This document shows positions 12,065 through 24,054 of a stretch of DNA of 64,000 bases, one piece after another. Below the pieces are notes generated by a model that did no database searches, was not told the origin of the DNA, and saw only the letters and a program-made list of their open reading frames with translations. Position 1 is the first letter of the stretch. Each line of letters opens with the position of its first letter. Location of the stretch: contig JAVLUZ010000271.1 in assembly GCA_036768485.1 (NCBI GenBank), positions 3,206,309 to 3,270,308 on the forward strand. The letters run 5' to 3'. Position numbers and translations under genes: made by a program. The stretch comes from Mermis nigrescens (taxonomy: Eukaryota > Nematoda > Enoplea > Mermithida > Mermithidae).

Positions 12065-12402
12065 ATAATCTCTACCCCTCCCCCAGAAATTTCGTTTTTC
12101 CAGGACAAACGCCGAAAGGGCTTTGTTTTGAGCGTTTTATCGGTTTTTAGCTCAAATTTGCCAAATTTCCGGTGCTTCGCGCTATACACTCATTTTTACG
12201 ATGTTTTGTACAATTTAGGTACCCAATTAATTTTTCATATTTTCGGATGTTTTTATGTTTTTATGCTTTAGACAGAACGAGCATCGTCAGATACATCAAA
12301 AATTATGCTTTTGACGCATATCCATCATTTTTAAGCCCGCCGAGCATTTAAAAAATTTTGGACCCCCCCCCCCCCCGCCAGAATTCCCATGATGTGCTTG
12401 TA
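12065..12402 (+). mobile_element. CTTGGGGG-family element, degenerate
   Basis: Contains the family's CCCCTCCCCCAGAAATT, GGTGCTTCGCGCTAT, GTCAGATACATC and CCGCCAGAATTCCCAT segments, then GTGCTTGTACAG at the end. The left terminus was not found. Confidence 0.5.
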
Positions 12403-12434
12403 CAGGTCACTATGAATAACATGTCGCATTAAAG

Positions 12435-12647
12435 CATACATGTAACGACTGGGAATTTAGGGGGTTCCGGCCATTTTTAGGAGAGGGGGTGGGGGTATAG
12501 GACCTCTGGCCAAAAACGGCCAAAAAAAGCCTAAAAACGGCCAAAAAATTCAATTTTTTCCAAAAATCGGGGGGGGGTCGAACAATATCTGGCTCCGGGG
12601 GAACGTCCGACTTTGGGTGGGAGATCCCCATCCCTCTTACATATATG
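12435..12647 (+). mobile_element. Short element, TGTAACGG family
   Basis: Starts CATACATGTAACGACTGGG and ends CCCTCTTACATATATG. Flanks CATTAAAG and CATTCAAA agree at 6 of 8. It ends 37 bases from the donor of the Dys exon at 12685-12875. Confidence 0.8.
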
Positions 12648-12684
12648 CATTCAAAAATGCTCAAAGTAACTTTTATTGGATTAC

Positions 12685-12875
12685 ATTTTGCATGTAGAGT
12701 TTAGCTTCGCTGGCTAATGATGCTCGCCTAGAGTCGTCGCTAGTCGATGTAACGTCACTATCGCACACTGAAGCTTGAGTGGCAAGAAATGCGTTTGGAT
12801 CAGAAGGCAAGGATTGAAAAAGGCACATGACGTAGGTTAAAACTGATTTCTTATCGATATGATCGCTGTTGACGT
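12685..12875 (-). CDS. Dys: Dystrophin exon: last CH2 helix and linker
   Basis: Begins with DVNSDHIDKKSVLTYVMCLF, the conserved final CH2 helix (family: D.PDKKSILMYI..LFQ.LP). It then runs into a Ser/Thr/Asp-rich linker of about 40 residues before the spectrin repeats. The acceptor is attatttag and the donor is gtaatcc. A small inverted-repeat element ends 37 bases beyond the donor. Confidence 0.94.
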
Positions 12876-12964
12876 CTAAATAATAAAAAATCATACCAGG
12901 AATTTACGATTCATTTTTATAATATGCATACTGTTTATATATGTATATATCGTTATATGCACAT

Positions 12965-13725
12965 ACAGGGCCATATATAAGGGAGCGGGGGTCGTCCCCC
13001 TTGGCCGGAAAAAATTTTTAAAGTTATGTAAGATAATGCACGAAAATATGGAAAAATCGACTGTCTTTGGCGTATAATCTTTAAATTTTAGGCGCTTCGC
13101 AACGGATCTTAAATATTTTCTATCATTTTGGCCCAAGCGCGACCAAAACATAGCATTTTTATAGCTTTTTGAATAGGAAAATTTTTTTTTCAAAAAAGTT
13201 CGAATTTTATTATCTTAATGGATAGAGAATTTCGAAAAACATCCAAAAAGACGATTTTTGCGAGCTATCCCGACGAATTTTCCGGTATCTAGACCAATTT
13301 ATATTGGGTCCGCCCCCGCCCCCTTGGCCGAATCGTGAATACGAGCCTGTGCACGTACATGCAAATAATGTACATAGAGCAATATTTAGGGGAAGGGAGT
13401 GGCCGCCCCCGTAACCGTAAAAAAATTCTGGCAGGTAAGAGAAAGCATGGAAAGATTGGATAATTGAGTCTGTTTGCCAAAAAACTGTTGAAATTTTCGG
13501 CACTCCGCGCGGTATGTGACGTATTTTCTATAGTTTGCCTTGAATGCGACCAAACTTTTAAGAGCCAATTTAGAGGAAACAAATTTTTTCTAAAATTTCA
13601 AATTTTATGAGTTGGACGGATAAAGAGTGTTGAAAAATGTCTAAAAATGCGGTTCTACGAGCTATCCGTACGAAATTTACGAGATATTAACCATTGACTT
13701 TGGGTCCCCCTTGGTATGATCCTGA
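12965..13725. repeat. Two adjacent copies of a C/G-rich inverted-terminus repeat
   Basis: 12965-13340 (CAGGGCCATATATAAGGG start, TTGGCCGAATCGTGAATACG end) and 13376-13725 share the order GGCCGCCCCC, GGCGCTTCGCAACG or GGCACTCCGCGCGG, GAGCTATCC and a final GGTCC...CTTGG. A third copy lies at about 1225-1575. No ORF. Confidence 0.55.
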
Positions 13726-14175
13726 ATACGGACCTTTGCGTACATGCTTTTGGAGAAATATGTAGTATAAAGATTTTCAAGTTACTACTGGCTGACCCTC
13801 TGATTTTTGATGAGAAGCACCTAAAAAAGCTCAAAAAAGGCAAGCGTTTGCATCCGAAATTTGGGATGTAAATAGAAGGGATTAGGAAAAGGGTGAGATG
13901 TCCGGCCTTGAGTTGGGGCTGCTATCTCCTGATTCGTTTGTGAACTTTGTAACTTCATCTCACTTCAGCAATAGATTCAAGAAAGTGATTAAATATGACC
14001 ACCGAAGTAAGGCAGAGTAATACCTGAAAGGACATTTTTATGAATTAGTTTTGTCCTGTATTACCTTACAGATATCCTTCCAGGTATTTAGATTTCTTCT
14101 ATAGATACATACATCGTTACTATCAAATCTGCGCTTCTGATGACAAAAGACCAAAAATTAGAAAATTATCCGTAC

Positions 14176-14291
14176 CTTGCAATTCTAGCAACGGCTTGAC
14201 TCCAAAATGAACTTCAATAGCCTTGAATGCTTGTGCCAAACGTTCTTCCACCGGCATCTGTGAAACGCTATCGAAGTCAATCACGTCCGGC
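14176..14291 (-). CDS. Dys: Dystrophin exon: CH2 second half
   Basis: Continues CH2 with RPDVIDFDSV and then LAQAFKAIEVHFGVKPLLE, matching the family's RPDLFDW and L..AF..A...LGI..LL. The acceptor is tctgcag and the donor is gtacgg. A split Asp codon crosses into the next exon. Confidence 0.94.
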
Positions 14292-15424
14292 CTGCAGATA
14301 CTAGTACATATGTACAACGTAATTCCACAAAAAATATCGAAATCACGTTGAAAAAATCAAAAAATTGAAAAAATCTAAAAATTCAGATTAAAAACAAATT
14401 TTGTCAATAAAATGAATAAAACTCGAAAGAAAACGATACAGCAATGAATAACAGTACATGCTATAGAATACATAGAATACATTATGTACATACCTATGTA
14501 TATGTACATGTATCAACATTAGATAAAAGGAAGCAAACGTATGACAGATAAATAGGATCAACGTTATTAAAGTGTGTACTAACATATGTATTTACAACAC
14601 CTACCGTTCTTAACTCGTTATATCTAAAAGTATGCCGGCGCATGTATAGAAAATTTGATTTTGAATTGTTTGTTCTGAAAATTTCAAAAATTTATTATTT
14701 CATTCTACTTAATTATTTTAACTTTTTTGTTAACAGCCACGATTTGTTTCTAATTTCTAATAAAGCGAGGCGTAAAATATTATGTTAAGGACATAACGTT
14801 TATTGACAAGTTTTCCTGAGTTTTCATCAATTTCACTTTCAGTTTTAAATTTTTTTTTTAAAATGGAAAAGACTATATTTCATAGATGACAGGAGGGACC
14901 TCGCGCTCTTACGCGTATGGTTTGACTTCGCAATATTTAGGCTGATCCCGCTGGATCGATTGCTACTATGAGCATATGCACATAAAAGGATAGTATATGT
15001 AACCGTGGCTGTTTTTCAATCTTTCACGCCGAGCAATTATTTTTTTGTGATGGCATAGAATTCTATGAATAACATCTTCTAAAAATATCATTAAATACTT
15101 AAGAAGGGAATAAAATTGCGACAAATGAAGAAAAACGGTTATGGCCATTGTAGTACGCTTTTTAAGTGAAGGCTTTTTGAGAAAATATATTGATTCTTGC
15201 AAACGAAAGATTCATTTATATAACTTTTCAGAGCAACTTCTTCTGGTCATCCAATTAATTATGATTTGATTCCATTGTTTAATAAGCAGAAAACTGCAAG
15301 AAACGGCATTTAAAATTGCTCTAGAACTTCATCATCTCAAGCTGAAATTGTATTGTGGCCAAAGGGTTTAGAAATTGGAAAAACTTCTAGCGTAAGATAT
15401 GAAACGTAGAAAAATAATAAGCAC
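14292..15424. other. Dys intron, no recognisable feature
   Basis: AT-rich. No repeat family with clear ends and no exon was recognised. Confidence 0.5.
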
Positions 15425-15505
15425 CTGAATCTGTGTAGGATAGCGTTAAATGCAAAGCCATCCCTCCAGCAAGTCGTGAAATTCCGGATATCAACATTAT
15501 TGTAG
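15425..15505 (-). CDS. Dys: Dystrophin exon: CH2 core
   Basis: Encodes YNNVDIRNFTTCWRDGFAF followed by NAILHRFR, equivalent to the VINFTTSWSDGLALNALIH core of dystrophin CH2. The usual Ser before DG is Arg here. The acceptor is ttttgcag and the donor is gtgctt. One leading base and two trailing bases join the neighbouring exons in frame. Confidence 0.95.
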
Positions 15506-16202
15506 CTGCAAAATAAAAGCACTGTTAAATACCTCATTTCCGATAACGCGCTCGTCTATAGGAGGATAAATGGAAAAATTTTGAACGGGAAACATAAAAA
15601 TTACCAAAAAAAATCTAACAATCTTAAAGTACACGCAAGAGATGACAAAAAAATGCTCAAACAAGGCTCGTTCCCATATGCCTGCCTACATTATATAGAT
15701 ATAAAATTTTCCGCCCCAATCTAATATAAATCCCTATAATGTTTTTGTAGAAGTATGAGCTTATGTAATCCAAGATCAAAAATTAGTTTACACTTCTCGT
15801 AAGCAAAAACGTTGCTTTTCTTGAAGTAAAAATTATGTTAACTAGATATGCTCAAAGTTGCTGAGCTCTGATTGAAGATTTCGAGCTGCTATTCTCTGCC
15901 TGGCAATATCACTTAAGGATAGTTGGAAAATACCTATTTAAAATAAAAATGCAAAATCGGAATCAAATATACAAGTACTGAGTCACGCAGAGGCATGCAC
16001 CAATGGAGAGGGGACTACCCAAAATTGGTCATCCACCCATACCCCAAAACCAAAAAAATTTCTGATCCCCAAATTTCAGGAAAAAAATTGCATTTTTCGG
16101 CGTTTTTAGATGCTTTTTGGCCGTTTTCGGCCAATAAATTAGAGGTCATTTACCCCCCCCCCCTCCAATTGGCCAGGGACCTCCTCCCAAAATTTCGAGG
16201 TA
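15506..16202. repeat. Dys intron with a TGTAACGG-family fragment
   Basis: 15994-16200 carries CATGCACCAATGGAG...CCAATTGGCCAGGGACC...CAAAATTTCGAG, a member of the TGTAACGG family whose right terminus runs into the following trinucleotide array. The stretch 15506-15993 is plain AT-rich intron. Confidence 0.45.
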
Positions 16203-16574
<372 letters not shown>

Positions 16575-16789
16575 AAACGTATTATAATCCTTGTTTCAAA
16601 TTTTTTAGCAAGTTACATTTGTATAGGAGTTCGACTGAATTTACGGTAGCTACATTAAACAATGTTCTATAAATAAAACTGGCGCAAAAACTTTGATCTA
16701 GTGTAATTTTAGCTGATAAAACGGACCGTCCTCTTGTTTTATTATCACAATCAGCGTAGGCCGAGTGAGAATATAAATTGATTTACAAA

Positions 16790-16977
16790 CATACATGTAA
16801 GAGGGGATGGGGGATCCTCCCACCCAAAGTCGACCGTCACCCATCCCCCAAATCGAATTTTTTGGCCATTTTTACGTGTTTTTTGGCCGTTTTTAGCCAA
16901 AAAGTTGGAAATCACTTACCCCCGCTCTAAAAATGGCCGGGTCTCCCCACCCGAAGTTTCGACCCGTTACATGTATG
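16790..16977 (+). mobile_element. Short element, TGTAACGG family
   Basis: 188 bases from CATACATGTAAGAGGGG to GACCCGTTACATGTATG. Flanks TTTACAAA and TTTACAAC agree at 7 of 8. Non-coding. Confidence 0.87.
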
Positions 16978-17194
16978 TTTACAACTATGTATATGAATAT
17001 ATGAACAAATTACACCGCGCATCATCTCCATTTTAATTATATTTTTATTTCATAGGACTCACGTATGTTACTATTTCTATGTCATTTCTCCATGTTTGAT
17101 TTTACACTGTAAAGTCGATGACTTTATTGGATAAAACTGCATTAGTCTTCATACTTAGCGGATTCAACGAAAAATTTTCATAAAAATTGTATAC

Positions 17195-17376
17195 CCTTGG
17201 GTGGCCTGCCTACACCAGCGCAATAAAGCTTGTTCTAACGTTAGCTGTTTTATATTTAAGGACTCTTGATCAAGATAAGTTCGCCAATAATGTTGTATAA
17301 TGCTCCAAACGAGGCCGAGTGTTATTTTTGGATTTCCGTCTACTATATCGTTGCTATTAACGTTAACCAGCTTAAC
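17195..17376 (-). CDS. Dys: Dystrophin exon: end of CH1 and start of CH2
   Basis: Starts in phase 0 with VKLVNVNSNDIVDGNPK and continues with ITLGLVWSIIQHYW, the conserved end of CH1. It then gives QLTLEQALLRWCRQATQG, the opening helix of CH2. The donor gtatac leaves two bases, completed by the next exon. Both splice sites are canonical and the match to the family is nearly continuous. Confidence 0.95.
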
Positions 17377-17470
17377 CTGAATGTCAAATACGCGTATATA
17401 CATAAATCAGCTATAAGAAACTTAGACTTTGCTTAGAATGAGTCTGTGTTATCATATTAATATTTTTCTA

Positions 17471-18191
17471 CAAGGTGTTTCGAAATGATCTGCTCCCGTA
17501 GAAAGCATACTTCTAAAGTAGATACACAAAAGTTGGATGTATCATCTTGTAGTGAATTTAATTCTGCGTTCAGTAATGTCTTTCTAATGTGTCTCTTTAC
17601 GAAGTTGCATAAACTTTGGAAATGTTCAAAATGAATTTAGAATTTAACTTTTTTCTTTTCTTGATTTTGCGTCTTTTCCATTCTTGCAGGCCGAAATGAA
17701 TTTTGACTCAGAAAATTCGAAAGTACTTAAAACACTATTCAATTCAATTCTGAGACAACGATTGTGGTCTGGTAAGAATCCCGACTTAAACCGGACGAGG
17801 GATCTTGGCCAAATTCTAAAAAACAGAATCGAGACACTCGTGCACAAAGAAGCCCATCGAGGACATTTCCAAGCAATAAAAACTTTAATAGCTATCGCCC
17901 TGTGTGACCTTTAACTTTATGAAGATTTGTTTACAAATCTGTTGAGTTCCATACTACAATGATTATGTCGGTTTAGAATGCTAATGATGATGAAAATAAT
18001 TTTTAAGGCATTATTGAATTTTTTCAGATTTTTTCTTTGTGCAATAAAAAAACGCTGAATCGTTTTTAATAAAGCGTTACACAGACCACTAACCGTATAA
18101 TTAAATTCTCTACAATATAGTACATTAAATTTTTTTGTATCTAATCTAGAAACAAGTTTTCCAAGGGAGCGAATCGTTCCGAAACACCCTG
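17471..18191 (+). mobile_element. Inverted-repeat element carrying an ORF
   Basis: The left end CAAGGTGTTTCGAAATGATC is the approximate complement of the right end GATTC/GTTCCGAAACACCCTG. The terminal repeat is about 27 bases with a few mismatches. Flanks ATTTTTCTA and TTGTTTTTA are AT-rich and only loosely similar, so no duplication is claimed. Inside lies the exon-like ORF at 17690-17914. No transposase motif was recognised. Confidence 0.6.
17690..17914 (+). pseudogene. Exon-like ORF inside an inverted-repeat element, unidentified
   Basis: A pyrimidine-rich acceptor (ttccattcttgcag) precedes an ORF of about 74 codons. It includes NSKVLKTLFNSILRQRLW and LVHKEAHRGHFQAIKTLIAI and ends in TAA at 17912-17914. 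AATAAA signals follow at about 18043 and 18069. The composition is that of a folded, coding protein, but I do not recognise the family. The ORF sits wholly inside a 721-base element with inverted termini (17471-18191). It may be a captured gene fragment or a remnant of the element's own gene, and is oriented opposite to the Dys gene around it. Confidence 0.45.
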
Positions 18192-18401
18192 TTTGTTTTT
18201 ACGAGTATATGTGCTCAGCAAAAAAATAAAATCTGCATTAGGCTCTAACTAGTAGATCATAAGCTATTTTGAATCAAACTGATTTGTTAAATTAAATTGA
18301 TTTAAATTCTAAAAATCTTAACATTCAGCGCTCACTCACTAAATAATTAATAAGGACCTAAATAATGCTTTGTAAAACGTACAATAAGGAATATATCTTA
18401 C

Positions 18402-18479
18402 ATTTTTATCGTGTAAAAATTGCAACGCTCGATTCACATTATTCAACCAATGAAGGCGCGTGCGACCTTTCTCCCTGGG
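18402..18479 (-). CDS. Dys: Dystrophin exon: CH1 middle
   Basis: Twenty-six codons, phase 0 at both ends, including GRTRLHWLNNVNRALQFL, equivalent to the family's GSTRVHALNNVNKAL segment. The acceptor ttttag before CCC was chosen over a later cag because only it keeps the frame and supplies the conserved Pro-Arg before EKG. The donor is gtaagat. Confidence 0.93.
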
Positions 18480-18858
18480 CTAAAAATTAATACTGTCTAA
18501 CAAAAGGTAGACCTAAACTTAACAGACTAAATTCATTAAAATAATTAATTCTGAAATCGCATTCACTGTGGTTCATCACTATGCATCTTCGTTCGTTTAA
18601 TGTGATATATTAAGAATCGCTTGCAGAATTTGTTTAGTCATTTTGCATAAAGTACAATGAATATATCGGGTAAGGAAATGCTGCTGATTAATTCTAAACC
18701 ATATATTCCAATTAATATAAAGTAACATATTTGGAAGATGGGAATTCTAAACGTCAGCCCGAGAACTTTTTCTTATTTAGCTTTTTTAGCATAAAAATGG
18801 TTAGTACACATAAAAATGATCATTTTTTATTAATTTTGACGATGCTTATTATTTCTAG

Positions 18859-19152
18859 AATTTAAGAACGAATAAATTCGAAACATTTAATTGGACTCAT
18901 GAATATGTGATTCAGACACTAGCCTTAAAAACAAGTCGATACTTGTACGCCCGAGAAATTGCTAAAAAATCAAAAAGCTACAACATTTGTGTGCATTCTA
19001 GTTTTATAGAAAACAGAATTCCCAGGGATCAGAGCATTCTGCAGGCAATAACAGCCTTCATGGAGAGGTTTAAACCACACATTACACTTAGACGTTTGGG
19101 GTTAAAACCGTCTGAAAAGAAGAACATTTTTGGGGAAAACGTGGCAACTTAA
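18859..19152 (+). CDS. Putative terminal exon of an unidentified plus-strand gene
   Basis: After a weak acceptor (ttatttctag) the frame is open for about 97 codons to TAA at 19150-19152. It includes FNWTHEYVIQTLALKTSRYL, REIAKKSKSYNICVHSSFIE, PRDQSILQAITAFMERFKP and LRRLGLKPSEKKNIFGENV. The peptide looks coding: mixed charge, no low complexity. The last segment resembles the LGL...EK..IFG.N ending seen in several TIM-barrel amidohydrolases, but this is too short to assign. It lies in a Dys intron on the opposite strand. No other exon could be linked with certainty. Confidence 0.4.
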   Translation, partial: NLRTNKFETFNWTHEYVIQTLALKTSRYLYAREIAKKSKSYNICVHSSFIENRIPRDQSILQAITAFMERFKPHITLRRLGLKPSEKKNIFGENVAT

Positions 19153-19894
19153 GGCCAAAACTGGATAAAAGATTAAACTATTTCTAGACAGGATTAAACT
19201 GACCAGAAAGTGTGAGGTACTCGTACATCATGTTTCACATTAAGTTAGCGTTTAAACTAATTTTCAAACTATTTCAAGTTTTTTACTTTTCAAATTCTTT
19301 CGCATATGTATTATTAGCAAATTTCTCTTGTTTTTGGTAAAAAATTCATTTTGAACTTTTCAGGAAAAGCATTTCTTAGTAAAAGAGGGCTTTTCTCAAT
19401 CATAAAATAAGAACGCAGCTCGCTGGCCCATTCAATGAACTTTTTACATCTCCTCTTTTTCCAATGTGCTCTCTTTATTTGATAACTAATTTATTCACCT
19501 GCATATCGTAAAAATGAATGCTATAAACTATTGAATACTTAATAATCATCCGTTCTAGCATAATTTATACTAAAAATCAGTTCGACAAAACGTTAATATG
19601 TCCCTAGATATTTTCTAAATTCTTTGCTTCCCGATTATCACAAAATTTCCTGTCCCTTTTCCATAATGTAATGTATCTTAAAAGAAGGAGCGCGTACCGC
19701 TCTATTCAGCAATTCAACGCACACTAGTTTATTAAAACTTGCTCTGTTTTATTGATACATAAAAAATTCATACAGCACTCACGTTGGCTTATATTAATGC
19801 AATTATAAAAAGACTGTATAGTTACTGATAAAATCGAAAACATATATCATTAATAGAGTATTGCAGGTCGAAATACGAGAATAATTTGTCTTAC

Positions 19895-19987
19895 TAATTT
19901 TTCGCCTGAGAGCGATTCCAAAAGGCACAATAACTTTTTACCATCTCGTAAATCGCGAAAAACATCGGCTATTGGCGACGAATCGAC
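19895..19987 (-). CDS. Dys: Dystrophin exon: CH1 core (DLRDG)
   Basis: Thirty-one codons in phase 0 at both ends. The peptide includes DVFRDLRDGKKLLCLLE, the hallmark DL.DG..LL.LLE motif of type 1 CH domains that forms part of the F-actin-binding surface. The acceptor is aaatcag and the donor is gtaagac. Confidence 0.93.
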
Positions 19988-20121
19988 CTGATTTATATTA
20001 AATTAATTTGGAAATGACGCTTCAAATGACATAAACCAATTGCGAATAATTAAGGAAAGAAAAAACCAGTCGACGCGAAATCAACGTACAACAAACCATC
20101 TATGTTTTTAGATTCTGCAAG

Positions 20122-20935
20122 CATACATGTGACGGGGAAGATGGGATTTTTATACAGATTAAATTATTTATTCTATATTTGTACAGGGTGGGCCAAAAAA
20201 GGCTACACCCGATTTAACATCATAACTTGGGCGATTATGGACATAGAACTTTAAGACCAGCTGCACTACCTAGATAAACATGTCCTTGTTTACATTGCAT
20301 AACAGTATAGGCCAGGCGCCAGCAGTTTTTGCCCTATGGCGATTTATTTGCACATCACTTGGAAACGTTTAATTCCAGCCGTTTCTGCAATGTCTCTCAT
20401 TACTGAGCATGTAGATACCCTTTTTTGACAATATATGCAGTCTTAGAGCTAATTAGCACATTGTATAAACTCTTAGAGTAAATACGTGTCCTACTAGGTG
20501 TAAAAGTTCATGATAAGGTCAAAAGAGGGAGTATATTGATGACAGAACCAATGACACTTTAGGCGTTTAGACATTATCAATGTAAGGTTTAAACAAAGCA
20601 CGATACCATCCGAATCGTTAAAAAACCGACGAAAAATTTTTACACAGTGTGAAAGAAGAGATTTTTATCGATTAAATGCAGGTTGTTCAAGAGCTTTATG
20701 TTCATATCAGCCGAAGTTATAATCTTTAACATCAGGATGTAGCCTTTTTTCTGGCCCACCCTGTATAAAATTTATATAAAGGCTGAAATTTTTTACCACC
20801 TAAACTTTTGCCAAAACCTAGCGTTTAAGTCATCTCTATGCGTTTGTTTTTGTTATTTTAGGCCAAAAATAGAAGATAATTAACCCCCACAAAATGACCG
20901 ACTACCACCTCCCTAAAAGTTTGAACCATTAAATT
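20122..20935 (+). mobile_element. TGTAACGG-family element interrupted by a TA-flanked element
   Basis: CATACATGTGACGGGG at 20122 opens a family member that is broken at about 20183. It resumes after 20763 with TTTTTACCACCTAAAC, GGCCAAAAATAGAAG and AAGTTTGAACCATTA. The insert is the element at 20184-20763. Confidence 0.6.
20184..20763 (+). mobile_element. TA-flanked inverted-repeat element (mariner-type ends)
   Basis: 580 bases with terminal repeats of about 60 bases, CAGGGTGGGCCAAAAAAGGC and CTTTTTTCTGGCCCACCCTG, flanked by TA on both sides. A second member is at 48244-48744. No transposase frame remains, so it is non-autonomous. Confidence 0.87.
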
Positions 20936-22188
20936 CATCTCTGCAAGGGCCATTAATTCTATTTCATTACAAAATGCAAGTTATCAGATAATATTATAAG
21001 ATCTAACGATAATAATAGATCTTAGGCAAATCAATTTAATTTATTCGAATACATACATAGTTGAATTGAATTGATTTAAAATTGAACGAAAATAATTAAA
21101 ATAAAGATTGAAAAAATAATTGGACGGATTAGCAGCTATAACTTAATAAATTAAAAGGACCTGTTATGCTGAAAAATATGCTGTTCATCGTAGTATTTAT
21201 ATGATTTATATGATCATCTGCATGATTACATGATTTCTGCACATAAACGATTTCAATTTATGTGATTTATTTATAACAGTAAATGATTTGTGATTTAAAT
21301 GCTTTATTTAATACTGATTATATTGTATTTGTTTTAATTTGGTTCATACAATATGCATATGCGATCGTTTATGCGAAATATACAGAACCTATTTTACTGG
21401 TTTTTAGCGTACTTTTGAGCTAGTAAACTCGAAAGTTTTCGGCGCTCCGCGCCGTTTTTGTTTATGTACAGTCTTGCCTCCTAACCGCTCAAAATCGCTC
21501 CAATTAGAATTAGAATGGTAAATATTTCATTTTTTACCGGCGCGGATTTATCATTCAGTTAGTTTTCCCCTTCTACACACTCAAAACAGCCAAAATTTGA
21601 GTTATGACATAGAGAACGTCAAATTATTCATTTTCTGTATTGTTTCTCTTTGTAAAGCACAAAAATTAAATATAAAAACAGAAGTTATGAAATTATTGGT
21701 TAATTGAATGGTAAGAATTCGGTTGTACAGATAGTTCAAGCGATAGGTTTGTTTTATACGAGTATGAGACAAAGCAGAAATTTTTGAAATTTTTTGAAAT
21801 CTTTCCTCATTATTGCACAAATTCACCGGTCGAGATAAGCTCAAAAATGCCTTTATTTTTGCCCTTCTGGTGGTTCTCGCGATATCTGACATTAAAATTT
21901 TCGATCGACCACTCCAAATTAAATCCTGCATACGGACCTGCTGATATCTATAATGATACAGGCAGGTGAGATATTTCACGTATGTCACTTATTTAGCTCC
22001 AGTCTGCACCGCAATTCGATTCCTACAAAAATAAAGTTTTTGCAAATTCCATCTCGCTCTGACCACGCCCAGATAAGGTGCTTTTATGTTTATGCCATAA
22101 CAAAAGAAAAAACAAGCAAAACAGCTTGCTCGCATCTGTTAAGGAGAACAAACGAATAGGTAATGAAGCATAACGCAACGTTTCTTAC
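20936..22188. other. Dys intron, no recognisable gene
   Basis: AT-rich. A GGCGCTCCGCGCC hairpin at about 21440 marks a degenerate repeat. ATGATTTATATGATC-type imperfect repeats lie at 21190-21300. Confidence 0.45.
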
Positions 22189-22250
22189 TTTTTCGAGCCT
22201 TTGATTGATCCATTTCCGGAAGGTTTTCTCTTGCATCGCTTCCCTGTCAT
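22189..22250 (-). CDS. Dys: Dystrophin exon: start of CH1
   Basis: Encodes DREAMQEKTFRKWINQRLEK, matching the first helix of the dystrophin CH1 domain (family pattern: acidic-rich, QKKTFTKW.N). The acceptor is ttaaatag and the donor is gtaagaa. Two leading bases complete a codon begun in the previous exon, and the exon ends in phase 0. Confidence 0.9.
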
Positions 22251-22835
22251 CTATTTAATGAAAAATCGTACGAATATACTAGCTAAATACAAGTATAGAC
22301 GCTTATGAAGGATAAGTAGTGAACGAAGGACTGAAAAGTAAAATTTTTACTTCAGAGAACATTCACATCGAAATGTCCTTCCATTCAAATGAAAAAATAA
22401 AAGCTTGCTTGCTTTACAATGTTATGTTCTGGTCCATGTGAAATGAAAGACATAAAATCCACTCGCCAAAATTGGAGCGACGAACAGTAATGCGGAAATT
22501 GTTGAAGCATAGAGCAATGTGAAGACAAAAGGGATATGCAAATGGCACAGTAACCCAGTCTTAATTCATTCATTCAGCATGCGGAGGCAATTATGTGTAT
22601 CATAATAACTCATTGAAAACAAACGAGCAATGTAAAAACGTCTAATTTTAAAAACTGGCGAGTCTCATTGGGAATCCGGATGAATAAATTTGGATTTAAC
22701 AGTGAGCCCCACTGTATTCATAACTTACCAATCTTTTTCCCAAAATCGACGGACGATAAGTGCCCGATTTTTGCATTTGCTTAAGGTGGAATAGTCTATT
22801 GCTTTTACAAACTGCTAAACGATGATTTGATTTAT

Positions 22836-23592
22836 CAGTTTTTTTTGTACAAGGTCCGTTTGTATATACATGTACAAAGATGTTCCCCAAAAGTCTTCGT
22901 ACATTTTGTACATGCAAATTTTTTTGTACTATTATATATTACAGTAGCGATTTTAGTGTGGTAAAACAGGGTTTTCGATCTTTGGTAGTGTATTTTAGCT
23001 AATTTCTGGGTTTCGCACGCCAAAATTTACTGAAAATTGTGTCAAGACGGCGCGAAACCCCAAAAATTTTTACATTTTTCCATTCTAAATGCAAATTCTG
23101 CCATTTTGGAGATATATAGGACAAACAATTACTCATTTCGGCGCGAAAGCCGAAAATTTTTGGGAATTTCACACCTTTTTGCAGTTTTTGTCTCCCAAAA
23201 ATCTTTGTGCATTTTGTACACACAAATTTTTGGGTACTATAATATGGTAGAATAGCGATTCAAGTGTGGTAAAAACAGAGTTGTTCGAATTTTTGTAGTG
23301 TATTTCAGCTAATTTCTGGGTCTCAAAGGGCAAAAATCACTAAGAATTGTCTTATAACAGCGCGAAGCACCGGAAAATCTGACATTTTTCCTTTTGAAAT
23401 ACAATTTCTGCCATTCTAAAGATATATAGAACACACAATTACTCATTTCGGCGCGAAGCGCCGAAAATTTCTGCGAATTTCAGACCTTTTTAGCAATTTT
23501 TGTCTTCCCAAAAATCCTTGTACATGTACAAAGACGGTCCCGAAAAGTCTTTGTACATCGGGAAAAATCTTTGCCGAGTACAAAAAATACTG
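22836..23592 (-). mobile_element. hAT-like non-autonomous element, GTACAAAG family
   Basis: 757 bases from CAGTTTTTTTTGTACAAGG to GAGTACAAAAAATACTG, flanked by TGATTTAT and TGAGTTAT (7 of 8). The interior is built of repeated GTACAAAGA...TCTTTGTAC palindromes and three or more GGCGCGAAGCGCCG hairpins. Further members lie at 53847-54573, 54642-55410 and 57760-59062. Confidence 0.85.
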
Positions 23593-23706
23593 TGAGTTAT
23601 ACTAAATTATAATAATAATTATTTTAAATCATTAGTATGAAATATATTGTAAATTATAAATCACGATAAGCAACCCTGATCATGTGCATACAAGCAAACG
23701 AGCACG

Positions 23707-23972
23707 TGGGGGGAGCTTGGGAGGGTCTAGACCCCCAGAATGAAAAATGGAAATTTGTTTTGGGAAAAGTGAGGCAAAATGAACGCCAAAAACGGATGGA
23801 AATTGAAAATTTTCTTCAGAAGTGTTTGAATTGACCAGAAACTGTGTAATAACATCGTTTTAACGCTATTTTAGCGCTTATACCAGCTTTTGAGATCATT
23901 TTGGCCCAAAAAAGCTCAATTTTTGATCCCCTCCCTCAGATCGGCCATGCTGTACATCTATGCATTAAGGTG
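23707..23972 (+). repeat. C/G-rich repeat (GTGGGGGG...GATCGGCCATG family)
   Basis: Matches 846-1127 and 62868-63142: a G-rich start with GGTCTAGACCCCCAGAAT, then AAATGAACGCCAAAAACGG, GTTTTAACGCTATTTTA and a final CAGATCGGCCATGCTGTAC. Confidence 0.65.
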
Positions 23973-24054
23973 GTTTCTGAATTTATCTCATGCTAATCAT
24001 CGGCTCACTAATTTTTAAGACAATCACGAATCTAATAATATTCATGTATAGGTA

